From NCBI GenBank assembly GCA_943789205.1, contig CALSTG010000001.1, positions 982,435 to 1,046,434 of the forward strand: a DNA stretch of 64,000 nucleotides, given 5' to 3'. Both the position numbers and the translations under genes were made by a program. Shown here piece by piece: positions 33,339 to 43,349 of this stretch. This stretch comes from an uncultured Flavobacteriales bacterium. GTDB lineage: Bacteria > Bacteroidota > Bacteroidia > Flavobacteriales_D > Crocinitomicaceae. The stretch's first letter is position 1. Each line of letters opens with the position of its first letter. The notes beneath the pieces are model-generated. The model had not been told where the DNA came from and did not search any database. It worked only from the letters and a program-made list of their open reading frames with translations.

Positions 33339-33433
33339 ATGTAAAGTTATTCTCTAGTATGAAAAAGTAGTCATCCAACTATCCAAACAAAAATAACTAA
33401 CTTCGACTTGTCAATAATTTGAATGCAAAGACT

Positions 33434-34462
33434 ATGGAAATCACACCGGAAATTAAAGCTCGATTAGAGCAGCTTAACAAGAAATATGCGGCAATTGGGC
33501 AAGATCTTGTTTCGTACTTAGACGGCTTGATTTTCGCAAATCCGCTAACATATTGGGATTATATTGAGGTGGATGCGCTTTTGAGTCTTCAAAAACCTAA
33601 AACAGACTATCCTGACGAAAAAATATTTATTGTTTATCATCAAATTACGGAGCTGTACTTCAGCTTGATTCTTCATGAATTGGAACAAGTATGTTACAAT
33701 GGAAAAATCATCTCTGACTCAGGACAAGATCAAGGTTGGAACGAATCCTTAGATGCCTCATTCTTTATCTCTAGGTTGAAGCGCATTAATATGTACTTTG
33801 AAACATTAACGCAATCTTTTGAGGTCATGCGTTATGGCATGGAAAAAGACCAATTCACAAAGTTTCGTATGGCGCTGTTATCCTCAAGTGGATTTCAAAC
33901 CGCTGCATACAGACGAATTGAAATCGCTTGTACTGATCTCAAAAACCTTGTCATCGAAGAGCGTAGAGAAGGGCTTGCAAATGCTGACCACCACGAACAG
34001 TTGGATAATATTTATTGGAGAAGGGGTGCAATCGTTGAGGAAACAGGAGAAAAAGCGCTGACCTTGCGTGATTTTGAAAAAAAGTACCTTCAAGAGTTTC
34101 ATGATTTTGCCGATGAATACCAACCCATTAATATTTGGAATAAATTTATCAGCCTTTCTGAAAGCGATCAAAAAAACGAAACCCTAATATCTGAACTCAG
34201 AACATTGGACGTAAATGTCAATGTAAACTGGCCCCTTGTGCACTATAGAACCGCAGTGCATTATTTATCCAAGGGAACAGGCGACGAAAAAGGAACGGGC
34301 GGTACAAACTGGCAGAAATATCTTCCTCCTCGATTTCAAAAAAGAATGTTTTACCCTAAACTTTGGAGTGAACAAGAAAAGAAGGATTGGGGTAAAAAAT
34401 GGGTTGAAGAAGTTCTAGCCGATAGTATTTCTACGGGCCACCCTTTTAAAGGTAAAAAGTAA
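33434..34462 (+). CDS. kynA: Tryptophan 2,3-dioxygenase family protein
   Basis: LTYWDYIEVDALLSLQKPKTDYPDEKIFIVYHQITELYFSLILHELEQV, FISRLKRINMYFETLTQSFEVM; ATG at 33434 preferred over TTG 33419. Confidence 0.9.
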   Translation: MEITPEIKARLEQLNKKYAAIGQDLVSYLDGLIFANPLTYWDYIEVDALLSLQKPKTDYPDEKIFIVYHQITELYFSLILHELEQVCYNGKIISDSGQDQGWNESLDASFFISRLKRINMYFETLTQSFEVMRYGMEKDQFTKFRMALLSSSGFQTAAYRRIEIACTDLKNLVIEERREGLANADHHEQLDNIYWRRGAIVEETGEKALTLRDFEKKYLQEFHDFADEYQPINIWNKFISLSESDQKNETLISELRTLDVNVNVNWPLVHYRTAVHYLSKGTGDEKGTGGTNWQKYLPPRFQKRMFYPKLWSEQEKKDWGKKWVEEVLADSISTGHPFKGKK

Positions 34463-36151
34463 TTATTCGATTGGCTTAAGATAAGCTGCGGATAAGTCAA
34501 TAATCCCAAAGGAATTTACTTGTGCGCCTCGCAATCGCAAATTAAAGACGACAACTAAATCTTCAAAATATAAGGGTACAATGGGAGCCTCTTCATTTAA
34601 TATTTGGACACAGCCATTGAAATGTTCATTTCGAATGGCGGGTCTTATTTCTGCCCTTGCCCTATCCATCTTAACATCAAACTCCCGACTTGAGTAATGA
34701 ACATTCTTTCCCGTCTTGATTTTGGGATTAGAGTAATAGGGCATTAAGAAGGATTCTGCATCAGGATAATCGGAGATAAAAGCAGATTTCCAAACCAAAG
34801 CGCGACCACTATTAATTGCATCCTGCTTAGCTTTAAAGGATAGACGCACCAATCTAAATTCTAATTTTAGATTTTCTCTAAGCTCTTCAACAAGGCTCTT
34901 GCACCAAGTGTATCCTTGAGAGCCCATTTGTTCACTTAAAAATAAGGTAAGCGTGTCCCCTCTTTTATATTGACTTTTTCTTAAATAGCTTTTTGCCAAT
35001 TTCAAATTATATGGTGTTTTAGTACTCCCAATATATTTAAAGAAGGGGACTGATGGTAAAACGCCTTTGTTTGCAGGCGATCCCTCACCGAATAGATAAT
35101 CCCGACAAATTTTGTCTCGGTCGACAGCGTGGAAAATTGCCTTTCGTAAATAAATGTCGTCAAAAGGCGGGCGGCTACAGTCAAATTCCAAAAGATTAAC
35201 CTTTAGCCCTTTTTTATGCTTCACCTTATGTAAAATGTTCTTCCCTTCTTGGGCATCTATCAAACTTCCAAACAAGGAATTGATTTCATTAATTGGAATG
35301 TTCGAAAGCAGGTCTGTCCGCTGAGAAGTAAACATATCAAATACCTCTTGATCATTGGTCTTAAATTTTAAATCCAAAGAATCAATAAATGGAAGACGGT
35401 TTCCATATTGATCAATTTTCCAATAGTTTGGGTTTCGAGTATAAAGAATACCATTTTTATTGATTCGGTCAAACACAAATGGTCCTGTACCAATTGGGTG
35501 ATTGATGATTTGATCGCTGTAAAAATCATAAGCCGTTTTTGAAATGACAGATAGGCTTTGGTGGGTTAATATCTTTAAAATTGTTTGAGTAGAGTCAATA
35601 AGCTGTATGCGTAATGTTGAATCAGACAGCACTTCTATCCCTTCGACTCCTTTTTTAAAATCTTTATCTTTTGAAGATAGAAACTCGAATGCGCCTATTA
35701 TTTTCGGTGTTAATAATTGTCCTTGCTTATTCAGGGTATTAGAAGAACATGCAAAATCTAAGGTGAACTTAACATCACTAGAGGTCAGTCTACGGCTCTT
35801 ATTTTTGAAACAAGAATCCTCATGGAAATAAATCCCGTTTCTTATATTTAGATCAACGTAAGAATTGTCCGCTGAGAAACGATAGGATGATATTATATTG
35901 GAAATAAGGCTTTGATCTTCCTCATTAAAAGCGAGTAAGGTTTCAAATATTGGGGCTGCTGCACGCTGATCATACATTGAAACGGCAGCCATAGGAAATA
36001 TATTATCAGTTCTTTCACGAGCAAAATAAGAAACATTCCCTCCATAAATTCGGCCTCCTTTAGCTATAAGCTTCTCAGCCGTTTCGGAAGAAGTGCAAGC
36101 CGAGATGAATAAAATAACAAAGGCCGCTAAATGGAAATAATGTTTAAACAT
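34463..36151 (-). CDS. ABC transporter substrate-binding lipoprotein, peptide/SBP_bac_5 family
   Basis: Lipobox LFISACTS; LNIRNGIYFHEDSCF, IGTGPFVFDRIN, PPFDDIYLRKAIFHAVDRDKI. Confidence 0.9.
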   Translation of the reverse strand: MFKHYFHLAAFVILFISACTSSETAEKLIAKGGRIYGGNVSYFARERTDNIFPMAAVSMYDQRAAAPIFETLLAFNEEDQSLISNIISSYRFSADNSYVDLNIRNGIYFHEDSCFKNKSRRLTSSDVKFTLDFACSSNTLNKQGQLLTPKIIGAFEFLSSKDKDFKKGVEGIEVLSDSTLRIQLIDSTQTILKILTHQSLSVISKTAYDFYSDQIINHPIGTGPFVFDRINKNGILYTRNPNYWKIDQYGNRLPFIDSLDLKFKTNDQEVFDMFTSQRTDLLSNIPINEINSLFGSLIDAQEGKNILHKVKHKKGLKVNLLEFDCSRPPFDDIYLRKAIFHAVDRDKICRDYLFGEGSPANKGVLPSVPFFKYIGSTKTPYNLKLAKSYLRKSQYKRGDTLTLFLSEQMGSQGYTWCKSLVEELRENLKLEFRLVRLSFKAKQDAINSGRALVWKSAFISDYPDAESFLMPYYSNPKIKTGKNVHYSSREFDVKMDRARAEIRPAIRNEHFNGCVQILNEEAPIVPLYFEDLVVVFNLRLRGAQVNSFGIIDLSAAYLKPIE

Positions 36152-38977
36152 CTAATTTGAAATTCTGATGATTCGCTTCCGCATACTTTCACCGTCTTTT
36201 GTCAAACTTAAATAATAAATACCATTTGCAAGAAATGATAAATCTATAAAATCACTATCCAATTTAGCAGTGATCCATTTACCATCGTGACTAGAAAGAG
36301 CTATTTCATCACAAATATCACTTAATTGAACCAAGCCGACTGTTGGATTCGGATAAACCATGACATTCGAAACATCGTACTCAGTAATATGAGCAATTCC
36401 TATATAAAGTGAATCTGTGAATATGCAATCATTTTGATCGGTTACAAGCACGGTGTACCAGCCAGGATTCAAATAAACGGCAATGGAGTCCGATTGAGAG
36501 GTGCTCCAAGCATAGCTGTATGGAGGCGACCCGCCTTGAGGTGTTACAATTGCAACTCCATCTAAACTGCCTTCACCACTTGCATTTATAACTTCAAATG
36601 AGGCTGTTAGCTCCTCTAGCTGAACGATTTCTATCACTTGTTCTTCGATACACAGATTAGAATCAGAGACTGAGACCGTATATTGACCTGGTATGAGTCC
36701 ATCAAATGAGTTTCCATTAATTTGATTCATTGAGTAACTATAAGGCGTTGTTCCTCCATTAGCTTCAATCAATAAAGAGGAATATACTAATGGGTAACAC
36801 AAAAGTGAATCATATGTCAATTCTAGTAGCAGTGGTTCTGGTTGTTGAACTTCCAAAATAATAGAATCAGTGCATCCTCTAGAGTCCTCAACCGAAAGAC
36901 CATATAGACCTGCTGGTAATGAATCGATATAGGTAGATGATGAGCCATTCGTCCATAAAATATTATAAGGGGTATACAGGGAATCCATGATTAACGTGAG
37001 GCCTCCATTTTCCTCTTGAAAACAACTTACATTTTCAATAAATATAGAATCGATAATAGGATTGGATTCCGGCACAAATACTGAATCCTGCACAATACAA
37101 CCATCAGTATGCGAAATAACGACGGTATTCCAGCCCGAAACTAGAGAATCATTCGGCTTTGTTGTAACTCCATTTTCCCAAAGGAAGGTGCACATACTAA
37201 ACATACATGGGCATCCGGAAGATGATAATGTAGCATTTCCATCTGAGCCACCAGGACATGTTGGCGAGGAAATTGCACCGTATGTGATTTCATATGGATC
37301 AGACAATACGTAGTCCAAAACTTCCATACACCCCAGATTGTCTGTAATGTGAACGGTATATGTTCCTTCTGAAAGTGAAGAGATGCTCGGGCTTATTATT
37401 CCATTAGACCAATGATACGTATAGCTTGGATTTGTTCCTGTCACATTTGGCGTAATGGTTCCATCAGAAAAACCGTTACATGACACATCTGATATGGTAG
37501 TATTCGTTACAACACTATTGTCACCACAAAAAATAGACGCATTATTATAACTAGCATTGAATAGACTTCCAAGATAAGAACCCCAGGCGATTCCAGCATT
37601 AGGCATCGAGGTTTGAAGATTCATTCGGCGAATCGTTATACCATTCCATGCCACAGGGTTTAAGCTGTCATTTCTATTTGCAAAAACAAAGTCCATTGAG
37701 CCATCATTGTCTAGATCCGTTATGAGAGGAGAAGATCCCAAATTAACACCTGCATTTGTTGGTGTCAGGTTCGAAACAGTATTTGTTTCAAAGTCAATGC
37801 TTTCAATGCGGTGTTGAAAAAAACCATCCTGAAAATACGTAATAGATGCCAATGCCTCATCACGTCCATCGTTATTCAAATCTACTGCATTCCCTGAGGA
37901 GTAATTAATTTGTCCTAAACTGTCTATAAACTTTAGCGAACCATCTGCACCATCTAACATAACTTGATAAAAGTCTGAATATGAAGGTGCTATACCTTTG
38001 AAAAGGGTTAAAAAGACATCTGGTTCAAACCCCCCTGTGAAATTACCGATAACAGGAGCAGCGCTAGATTCTGTATTTGGATATTTAAAAGACCATTGCT
38101 CCGAAAAATCTAATCCTGAGAATTTCTGAAGCTTACCATCATAGGAAAGGATATAAATATCAAACCTATTTTCTGATTCATTAAAAACAACTGATGGTGG
38201 GGCAATAAAACCTTTAAGCGAATCTGATGCAAGCACAACAGCATCATCCATAGTATTGTTTAGGATGCTCGCTAAAGGACAAGCATAAAAATTACCGCCT
38301 AAATTTTCACCTCCTGTCCCAAACAAAACCCATTGATTGCCATCATTATTTAGATCACAGAGTACCGGGGAGCAATATGTTTCAGCACTATCAGGAACAA
38401 CTGCTTTGGCGAGTATAGCCCCATCTATGGCTGATAAAACCACAACGTGACCTGGAGGACGATTGGTTTCCCATTCAGGAGCAGTATGATCGCCACCGTT
38501 AGTAACCAAAAAGTCTGGATAAGAGTCTCCATTTACATCATTAATTTTTTGAGGATTATAAAAATTATACCAACCACTGTCTGCAGGATTCGATCCGTAA
38601 GGGAAAAAATCCCATATAACATTTCCATTTACTCCGTTCAAAGCAAGAAATTGCGCCTCTCGTCCTGTTATAAATATATCATCTATACCATCTCCTGAAA
38701 TGTCTTGAAATATTGGTGATCCAAAAAGCTCGTTTCTAGAAGGTGATTGCCAAAGTAATGCACCAGAGGCTCCATTAAAAGCCATAACTCCAGCTGAACT
38801 ATATTCTCCGTCTGTTCCACCACCAATAACAATATCAAGTACACCATCTCCGGTTAAATCTATAGGTCTTGGTGAACTTAGGGTGGGAATAGAATCAATT
38901 TGGCTTTCCCATATCAGTGCTTGACCGAATAGATTTTGAATGGTTACCAAAACTATGAAGGCAACTAAAAATCTCAT
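36152..38977 (-). CDS. Secreted FG-GAP/VCBS-repeat protein with SprB-like repeats and T9SS type A sorting domain
   Basis: DLTGDGVLDIVIGGG, DLNNDGRDEAL, repeated VSCNG.SDGTI/YTVHITDNLGC units, C-terminal VYPNPTVGLVQL...GIYYLSLTKDGESMRKRIIRI. Confidence 0.92.
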   Translation of the reverse strand: MRFLVAFIVLVTIQNLFGQALIWESQIDSIPTLSSPRPIDLTGDGVLDIVIGGGTDGEYSSAGVMAFNGASGALLWQSPSRNELFGSPIFQDISGDGIDDIFITGREAQFLALNGVNGNVIWDFFPYGSNPADSGWYNFYNPQKINDVNGDSYPDFLVTNGGDHTAPEWETNRPPGHVVVLSAIDGAILAKAVVPDSAETYCSPVLCDLNNDGNQWVLFGTGGENLGGNFYACPLASILNNTMDDAVVLASDSLKGFIAPPSVVFNESENRFDIYILSYDGKLQKFSGLDFSEQWSFKYPNTESSAAPVIGNFTGGFEPDVFLTLFKGIAPSYSDFYQVMLDGADGSLKFIDSLGQINYSSGNAVDLNNDGRDEALASITYFQDGFFQHRIESIDFETNTVSNLTPTNAGVNLGSSPLITDLDNDGSMDFVFANRNDSLNPVAWNGITIRRMNLQTSMPNAGIAWGSYLGSLFNASYNNASIFCGDNSVVTNTTISDVSCNGFSDGTITPNVTGTNPSYTYHWSNGIISPSISSLSEGTYTVHITDNLGCMEVLDYVLSDPYEITYGAISSPTCPGGSDGNATLSSSGCPCMFSMCTFLWENGVTTKPNDSLVSGWNTVVISHTDGCIVQDSVFVPESNPIIDSIFIENVSCFQEENGGLTLIMDSLYTPYNILWTNGSSSTYIDSLPAGLYGLSVEDSRGCTDSIILEVQQPEPLLLELTYDSLLCYPLVYSSLLIEANGGTTPYSYSMNQINGNSFDGLIPGQYTVSVSDSNLCIEEQVIEIVQLEELTASFEVINASGEGSLDGVAIVTPQGGSPPYSYAWSTSQSDSIAVYLNPGWYTVLVTDQNDCIFTDSLYIGIAHITEYDVSNVMVYPNPTVGLVQLSDICDEIALSSHDGKWITAKLDSDFIDLSFLANGIYYLSLTKDGESMRKRIIRISN

Positions 38978-38988
38978 AAAAGTTTTCC

Positions 38989-41286
38989 TTATTGGTTACG
39001 AACAAGTGTCAAAAAGCCATGGCCTTCGACACGCGCTGGAGGCGTATCACTGAAATCATCTTCAAGCCCAAAGGCAATATACTTATAAAAGTAAACCCCT
39101 TCTTCTGCCTCTTTTCCAGAATTAGACATCAAACCATTCCAAGCTGGGTTTTGGTTGTCCGGGTCTGTACTCGTTTCGTCGAAAACAATATTCCCCCAAC
39201 GGTTGAAAATAATAAGTTGAAGCTCTCCTAAATTCTCTGTTGTTAATTCAAATACTTCATTTGAATTGTCTGAATCGTTATTTGGCGTAAACACGTTCGG
39301 GGCGGACACAATGGGCTCCGGCGGGACAGGGTATTGGCAAGAACCATCATCAATGGTTGCTGCTGGATCATAATTTAATGCATTCGCATCTGTGCAGCCA
39401 CAAATCCCTATTTGTATAACTACTTCCATTGAATCGGCACAATTTGCACCTTGAGTTACAATAAGCTCTGCAACGTATGTTGCGGCATTAGGGTTGTCAT
39501 AGGTAAAAGTCATTTGCTCAACTGTAGAACTCGTCTGAGACGAGCCATCGCCGAAGAACAATTCATATCCTTCGGCATTTTGACTTTCGCTGTAATCAAA
39601 GGTTACCAAAAGAGGAGCACAACCTTCTACAGGAGAAGCGGTAAGCGCAGCAATTGGAGGGTCCAATAGCTCCACAAATGCACTATCCTCGACTGTACAA
39701 ACAGCATCCTCTACGGATATATAATACCATCCTGCGGGTAAATCTGTCCAAACTGAAGCTGTAGGGCCATCTTGACCTGCGCCATTCAACCAAGAATAAT
39801 AAACACCATGTTCTGGAGTTACTGAATCTCCAACAACAATAGCTGAAACGAAACCATCAGGTTCACACGTTGCGGGTCCAACATAAATTGTATCAATACC
39901 TAGGGTTTGGTTTAATGTAAGCGTTACTGTATCTGTACCTGAAAACAAACAAAAATCTGTTGCTGTTACGATAACATCAATAGATCCATTTTCGGATATA
40001 CCTTGGGTAATTGTATCTCCCGAACCTATTGAATTCCCATCTAAATCTGTCCACTCGTAGGTGTAGGGGGCATATCCTCCTGAGGCAGATGCGAAAATGG
40101 ATACACTATCATTGGCACAAACAATCGTTGTATCCGATTCTGTAATATTTAATATCGGCCCGTCACCAATATAAATGATTCCTGAAGAAACAATCGTGTC
40201 ACCACAAATATTTATAAGCTCAACCGATATTGTCACTGACTCAAACGGCTCATTAATACCATCTTGGACCGGTGATAAGGTAACGGTCACCGAATCTTGC
40301 CCTGGAAGAAAAACAATGGAATCAGGAAGGAAATTGTAATCTGTCCCTTCAATAGCTACGCCACCGATCTCATAGTTGATAATTAACGTGTCTGCTGTAT
40401 CATTTTCAGGTCTTGTAAAATAAAAGTTGGCATCAGTACAACCTTCCACTATAGTTGTATCACCTGAGACTGTAGCAACTGTAACGTCTACAGCATCCGA
40501 CACAAAACTCCCTGCCTCAATAAAAACAGCTGTATTTAAAAAGTCATCGGAACAATCTGCAATTGCATATTTGAAATGATACGTTTCACCACACTGCACA
40601 GAGAGTTCTACAGGAATTGGCACTGTAAATCCGTTGTGTGAAAAAGAAGTCCCATTGTTATTTATGTAGTATTGACCGTTAAGACCAGGATGAATTGTAC
40701 TAATAGTAATAGGTGTATTTGTACCAGGAACAACCGCTACGTTTTGGGCGCCACCTGGAAAGGCTGCCGGGGCATTGTAAGGTCCCGTTATTCCGGGTCC
40801 ACTAACAAAAAAGGCAAAAACGTCGTTGAAAGTGGAGTTTACCCATTGTAAATATTCATCTGAAGAAAAAACAAAATTAAAGGCGGCAACATTGGAAGAA
40901 GGTACAAAGTCGAATTCTAAAATGGCAGCATCGCTGGTAGAAAAAATACCTGGATTAACAGATTGAGCGACAGAAAGAAGATCATTGTCTGCAATACCAC
41001 TTCCGGGTTGGCCATTATCTGCGACACCAGGCCCTCCTATAAGACCATTGATTGGGCCCGCTGCCAAAACTACACCTGCATCGAATCCTACATTAGCATT
41101 TGTTCCATTAAACGTCCCTATTTGCGTTGGGTTTCCGGTAAAGGTCACATTTGAAATTACAATTCCACCGCCAACAAGACTTTGAACGTACTGTGTCGGC
41201 GTCATTCCTGAGGCGACGGTGAGTTGACCATGTGATGAATAAACAAAACACAGCAATGAAATGAATATGTAAAGTATGTTTTTCAA
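38989..41286 (-). CDS. Choice-of-anchor L / PKD protein with T9SS type B (gliding motility-associated) C-terminus
   Basis: TPTQYVQSLVGGGIVISNVTFTG..., VFTPNNDSDNSNEVFEL...LIIFNRWGNIVFDE...W.G...GVYFYKYIAFG. Confidence 0.92.
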   Translation of the reverse strand: MKNILYIFISLLCFVYSSHGQLTVASGMTPTQYVQSLVGGGIVISNVTFTGNPTQIGTFNGTNANVGFDAGVVLAAGPINGLIGGPGVADNGQPGSGIADNDLLSVAQSVNPGIFSTSDAAILEFDFVPSSNVAAFNFVFSSDEYLQWVNSTFNDVFAFFVSGPGITGPYNAPAAFPGGAQNVAVVPGTNTPITISTIHPGLNGQYYINNNGTSFSHNGFTVPIPVELSVQCGETYHFKYAIADCSDDFLNTAVFIEAGSFVSDAVDVTVATVSGDTTIVEGCTDANFYFTRPENDTADTLIINYEIGGVAIEGTDYNFLPDSIVFLPGQDSVTVTLSPVQDGINEPFESVTISVELINICGDTIVSSGIIYIGDGPILNITESDTTIVCANDSVSIFASASGGYAPYTYEWTDLDGNSIGSGDTITQGISENGSIDVIVTATDFCLFSGTDTVTLTLNQTLGIDTIYVGPATCEPDGFVSAIVVGDSVTPEHGVYYSWLNGAGQDGPTASVWTDLPAGWYYISVEDAVCTVEDSAFVELLDPPIAALTASPVEGCAPLLVTFDYSESQNAEGYELFFGDGSSQTSSTVEQMTFTYDNPNAATYVAELIVTQGANCADSMEVVIQIGICGCTDANALNYDPAATIDDGSCQYPVPPEPIVSAPNVFTPNNDSDNSNEVFELTTENLGELQLIIFNRWGNIVFDETSTDPDNQNPAWNGLMSNSGKEAEEGVYFYKYIAFGLEDDFSDTPPARVEGHGFLTLVRNQ

Positions 41287-41507
41287 TCTTCTAGTTATTG
41301 ATAAGTTTACCTGTTAGACGCATTTCTACAACGCGTAGTTGCTCGCAAAAATAAGGAATAATTCAAGACTAAAAAAAAGTTTAAGGACCCGGCTCAAATG
41401 AAATTTAATTTTCGACCTGTTTTTATAGACAATATGCGTATTTTTACAATTCTCAAAGCGTCAGTTTTTCTATTAAGTTTCATCGCTTTAAAGCTTAAAA
41501 TTATACT

Positions 41508-42897
41508 ATGATAAACACACAAGATTACATTACGTCAAATAAAGATCGGTTTTTAAATGAGCTATTAAACCTACTCAGGATTCCTTCTGTTTCGGCGGAT
41601 TCAAAATACAATGATGACGTTGTAAAATGTGCCAATACGCTAGCAGAGGACCTCAAAAAAATAGGCTTAGACAATGTTGAAATTTGCCAAACTAAAGGGC
41701 ATCCGATTGTTTATGGAGAAAAAATTTTAGATGAAGCACTACCTACGGTTCTCGTATATGGCCATTACGATGTACAACCAGCCGACCCTATAGATTTATG
41801 GACAAATCCACCTTTTGACCCTGTTATAAAAAAAACAGAATTGCATCCTGAAGGTGCTATTTTCGCAAGGGGTGCATGTGACGACAAAGGCCAAATGTAC
41901 ATGCATGTCAAAGCTGTTGAGTCGATGCTTGCAAAAAATGAACTTCCCTGCAATGTGAAATTCATGATTGAAGGCGAAGAAGAGGTCGGCAGCGAAAACC
42001 TTGGGGTTTTTGTTAAGAATGAAAAAGAAAGATTATCGGCAGATATCATATTGGTTTCTGATACCGGGATGCTCGCCAATGACGTTCCTTCGATAACTAC
42101 AGGCTTGAGAGGCCTGAGCTATGTTGAGGTTGAAGTAACAGGTCCCGAACAGAGACCTTCATTCTGGTCTTTATGGAGGTTGTGTAGCAAACCCTATCAA
42201 TATACTATGTGAAATGATTGATGCCTTACAAGATGAAAACAAAGCAATTAATATCCCTGGGTTTTACGACGATGTTGAAGTTCTTTCAAAAAAAGAACGA
42301 GCAGAAATGGCAAAGGCTCCTTTTTCTCATGAAGCATACTGTAAGGCCTTAGATATTAAAAATACCATGGGCGAAGAGGGCTACTCTACTCCTGAACGTG
42401 GATCAATTCGACCTTCTTTAGATGTAAATGGGATTTGGGGAGGATACACAGGGGAAGGAGCAAAAACAGTTATTGCTTCGAAAGCTTATGCTAAAATTTC
42501 CATGAGGCTGGTTCCAAATCAAGACCCACATAAAATTACAACGCTTTTTACTAAACACTTTAATTCGCTAGCACCAAAAGGAACAACAGTTAAGGTAACA
42601 CCACATCATGGTGGTGAACCCGCTGTAACACCTGTGGATTCAATAGGTTATCTTGCAGCAAGCGATGCTTACGAAAAGTCATTTGGCGTAAAACCAATAC
42701 CTGTTCGAAGCGGTGGTAGTATTCCAATTGTGGCAATGTTTGAAAAAGAGCTTGGCTTAAAAACCGTACTTATGGGCTTTGGGCTGGATAGTGATGCCAT
42801 TCACTCACCAGACGAACATTACGGTCTTTTCAATTATTACAAAGGAATTGAAACGATCCCTTACTTTTTTGAAGCGTTTGCAAAAAGAATGAAATGA
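41508..42897 (+). pseudogene. M20 family dipeptidase split by an apparent 1-nt insertion at 42147
   Basis: ORFs 41508-42212 and 42214-42897 together form one M20 peptidase. Removing G42147 restores [31 protein letters not shown]. Confidence 0.93.
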
Positions 42898-43349
42898 GGA
42901 TCGTCAGTTTTTGCTTAGCGTTCTTGTTTTTGTGCTCTTGTTCTCCTTTATTGATGCCTGAAATTGAAAGTTTTGACGGTGTATCCGGCCTTAAAATGAA
43001 TGACAAAAAGGTCTCAATTTCAGTAAATGCCCGTGTTGATAATCCCAATAAAAAAAGGGTGTCTATAGAAAAACTAATAACGAAGGTCATCGTTAATGAT
43101 AAGATGCTTGCCACTGTTTATGCAAATGAAAAAGTGGTTCTTGAAAAAACAAGCGTTACTGATGTTTCCATCCCAGTAGAGATAGCATTAGAACCTGGTG
43201 CTTTCTTTCGAATGGGAATGCTTGCGCTCAAAGATTCTGCTGACTTTATTTTTAAAGGTTCTGCTCGAGGTGGATTGGGTATTGTGAGAAAGCGAATTCG
43301 CTTTAAAATTGACCAAAGACTGCCTACAAATCAATTAAAATTACCTTAA
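42894..43349 (+). CDS. Hypothetical lipoprotein (LEA type 2-like)
   Basis: Lipobox FLFLCSCSP; SISVNARVDNPNKKRVSIEKLITKVIVND resembles LEA-2/WHy domains. Confidence 0.6.
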   Translation: MRIVSFCLAFLFLCSCSPLLMPEIESFDGVSGLKMNDKKVSISVNARVDNPNKKRVSIEKLITKVIVNDKMLATVYANEKVVLEKTSVTDVSIPVEIALEPGAFFRMGMLALKDSADFIFKGSARGGLGIVRKRIRFKIDQRLPTNQLKLP

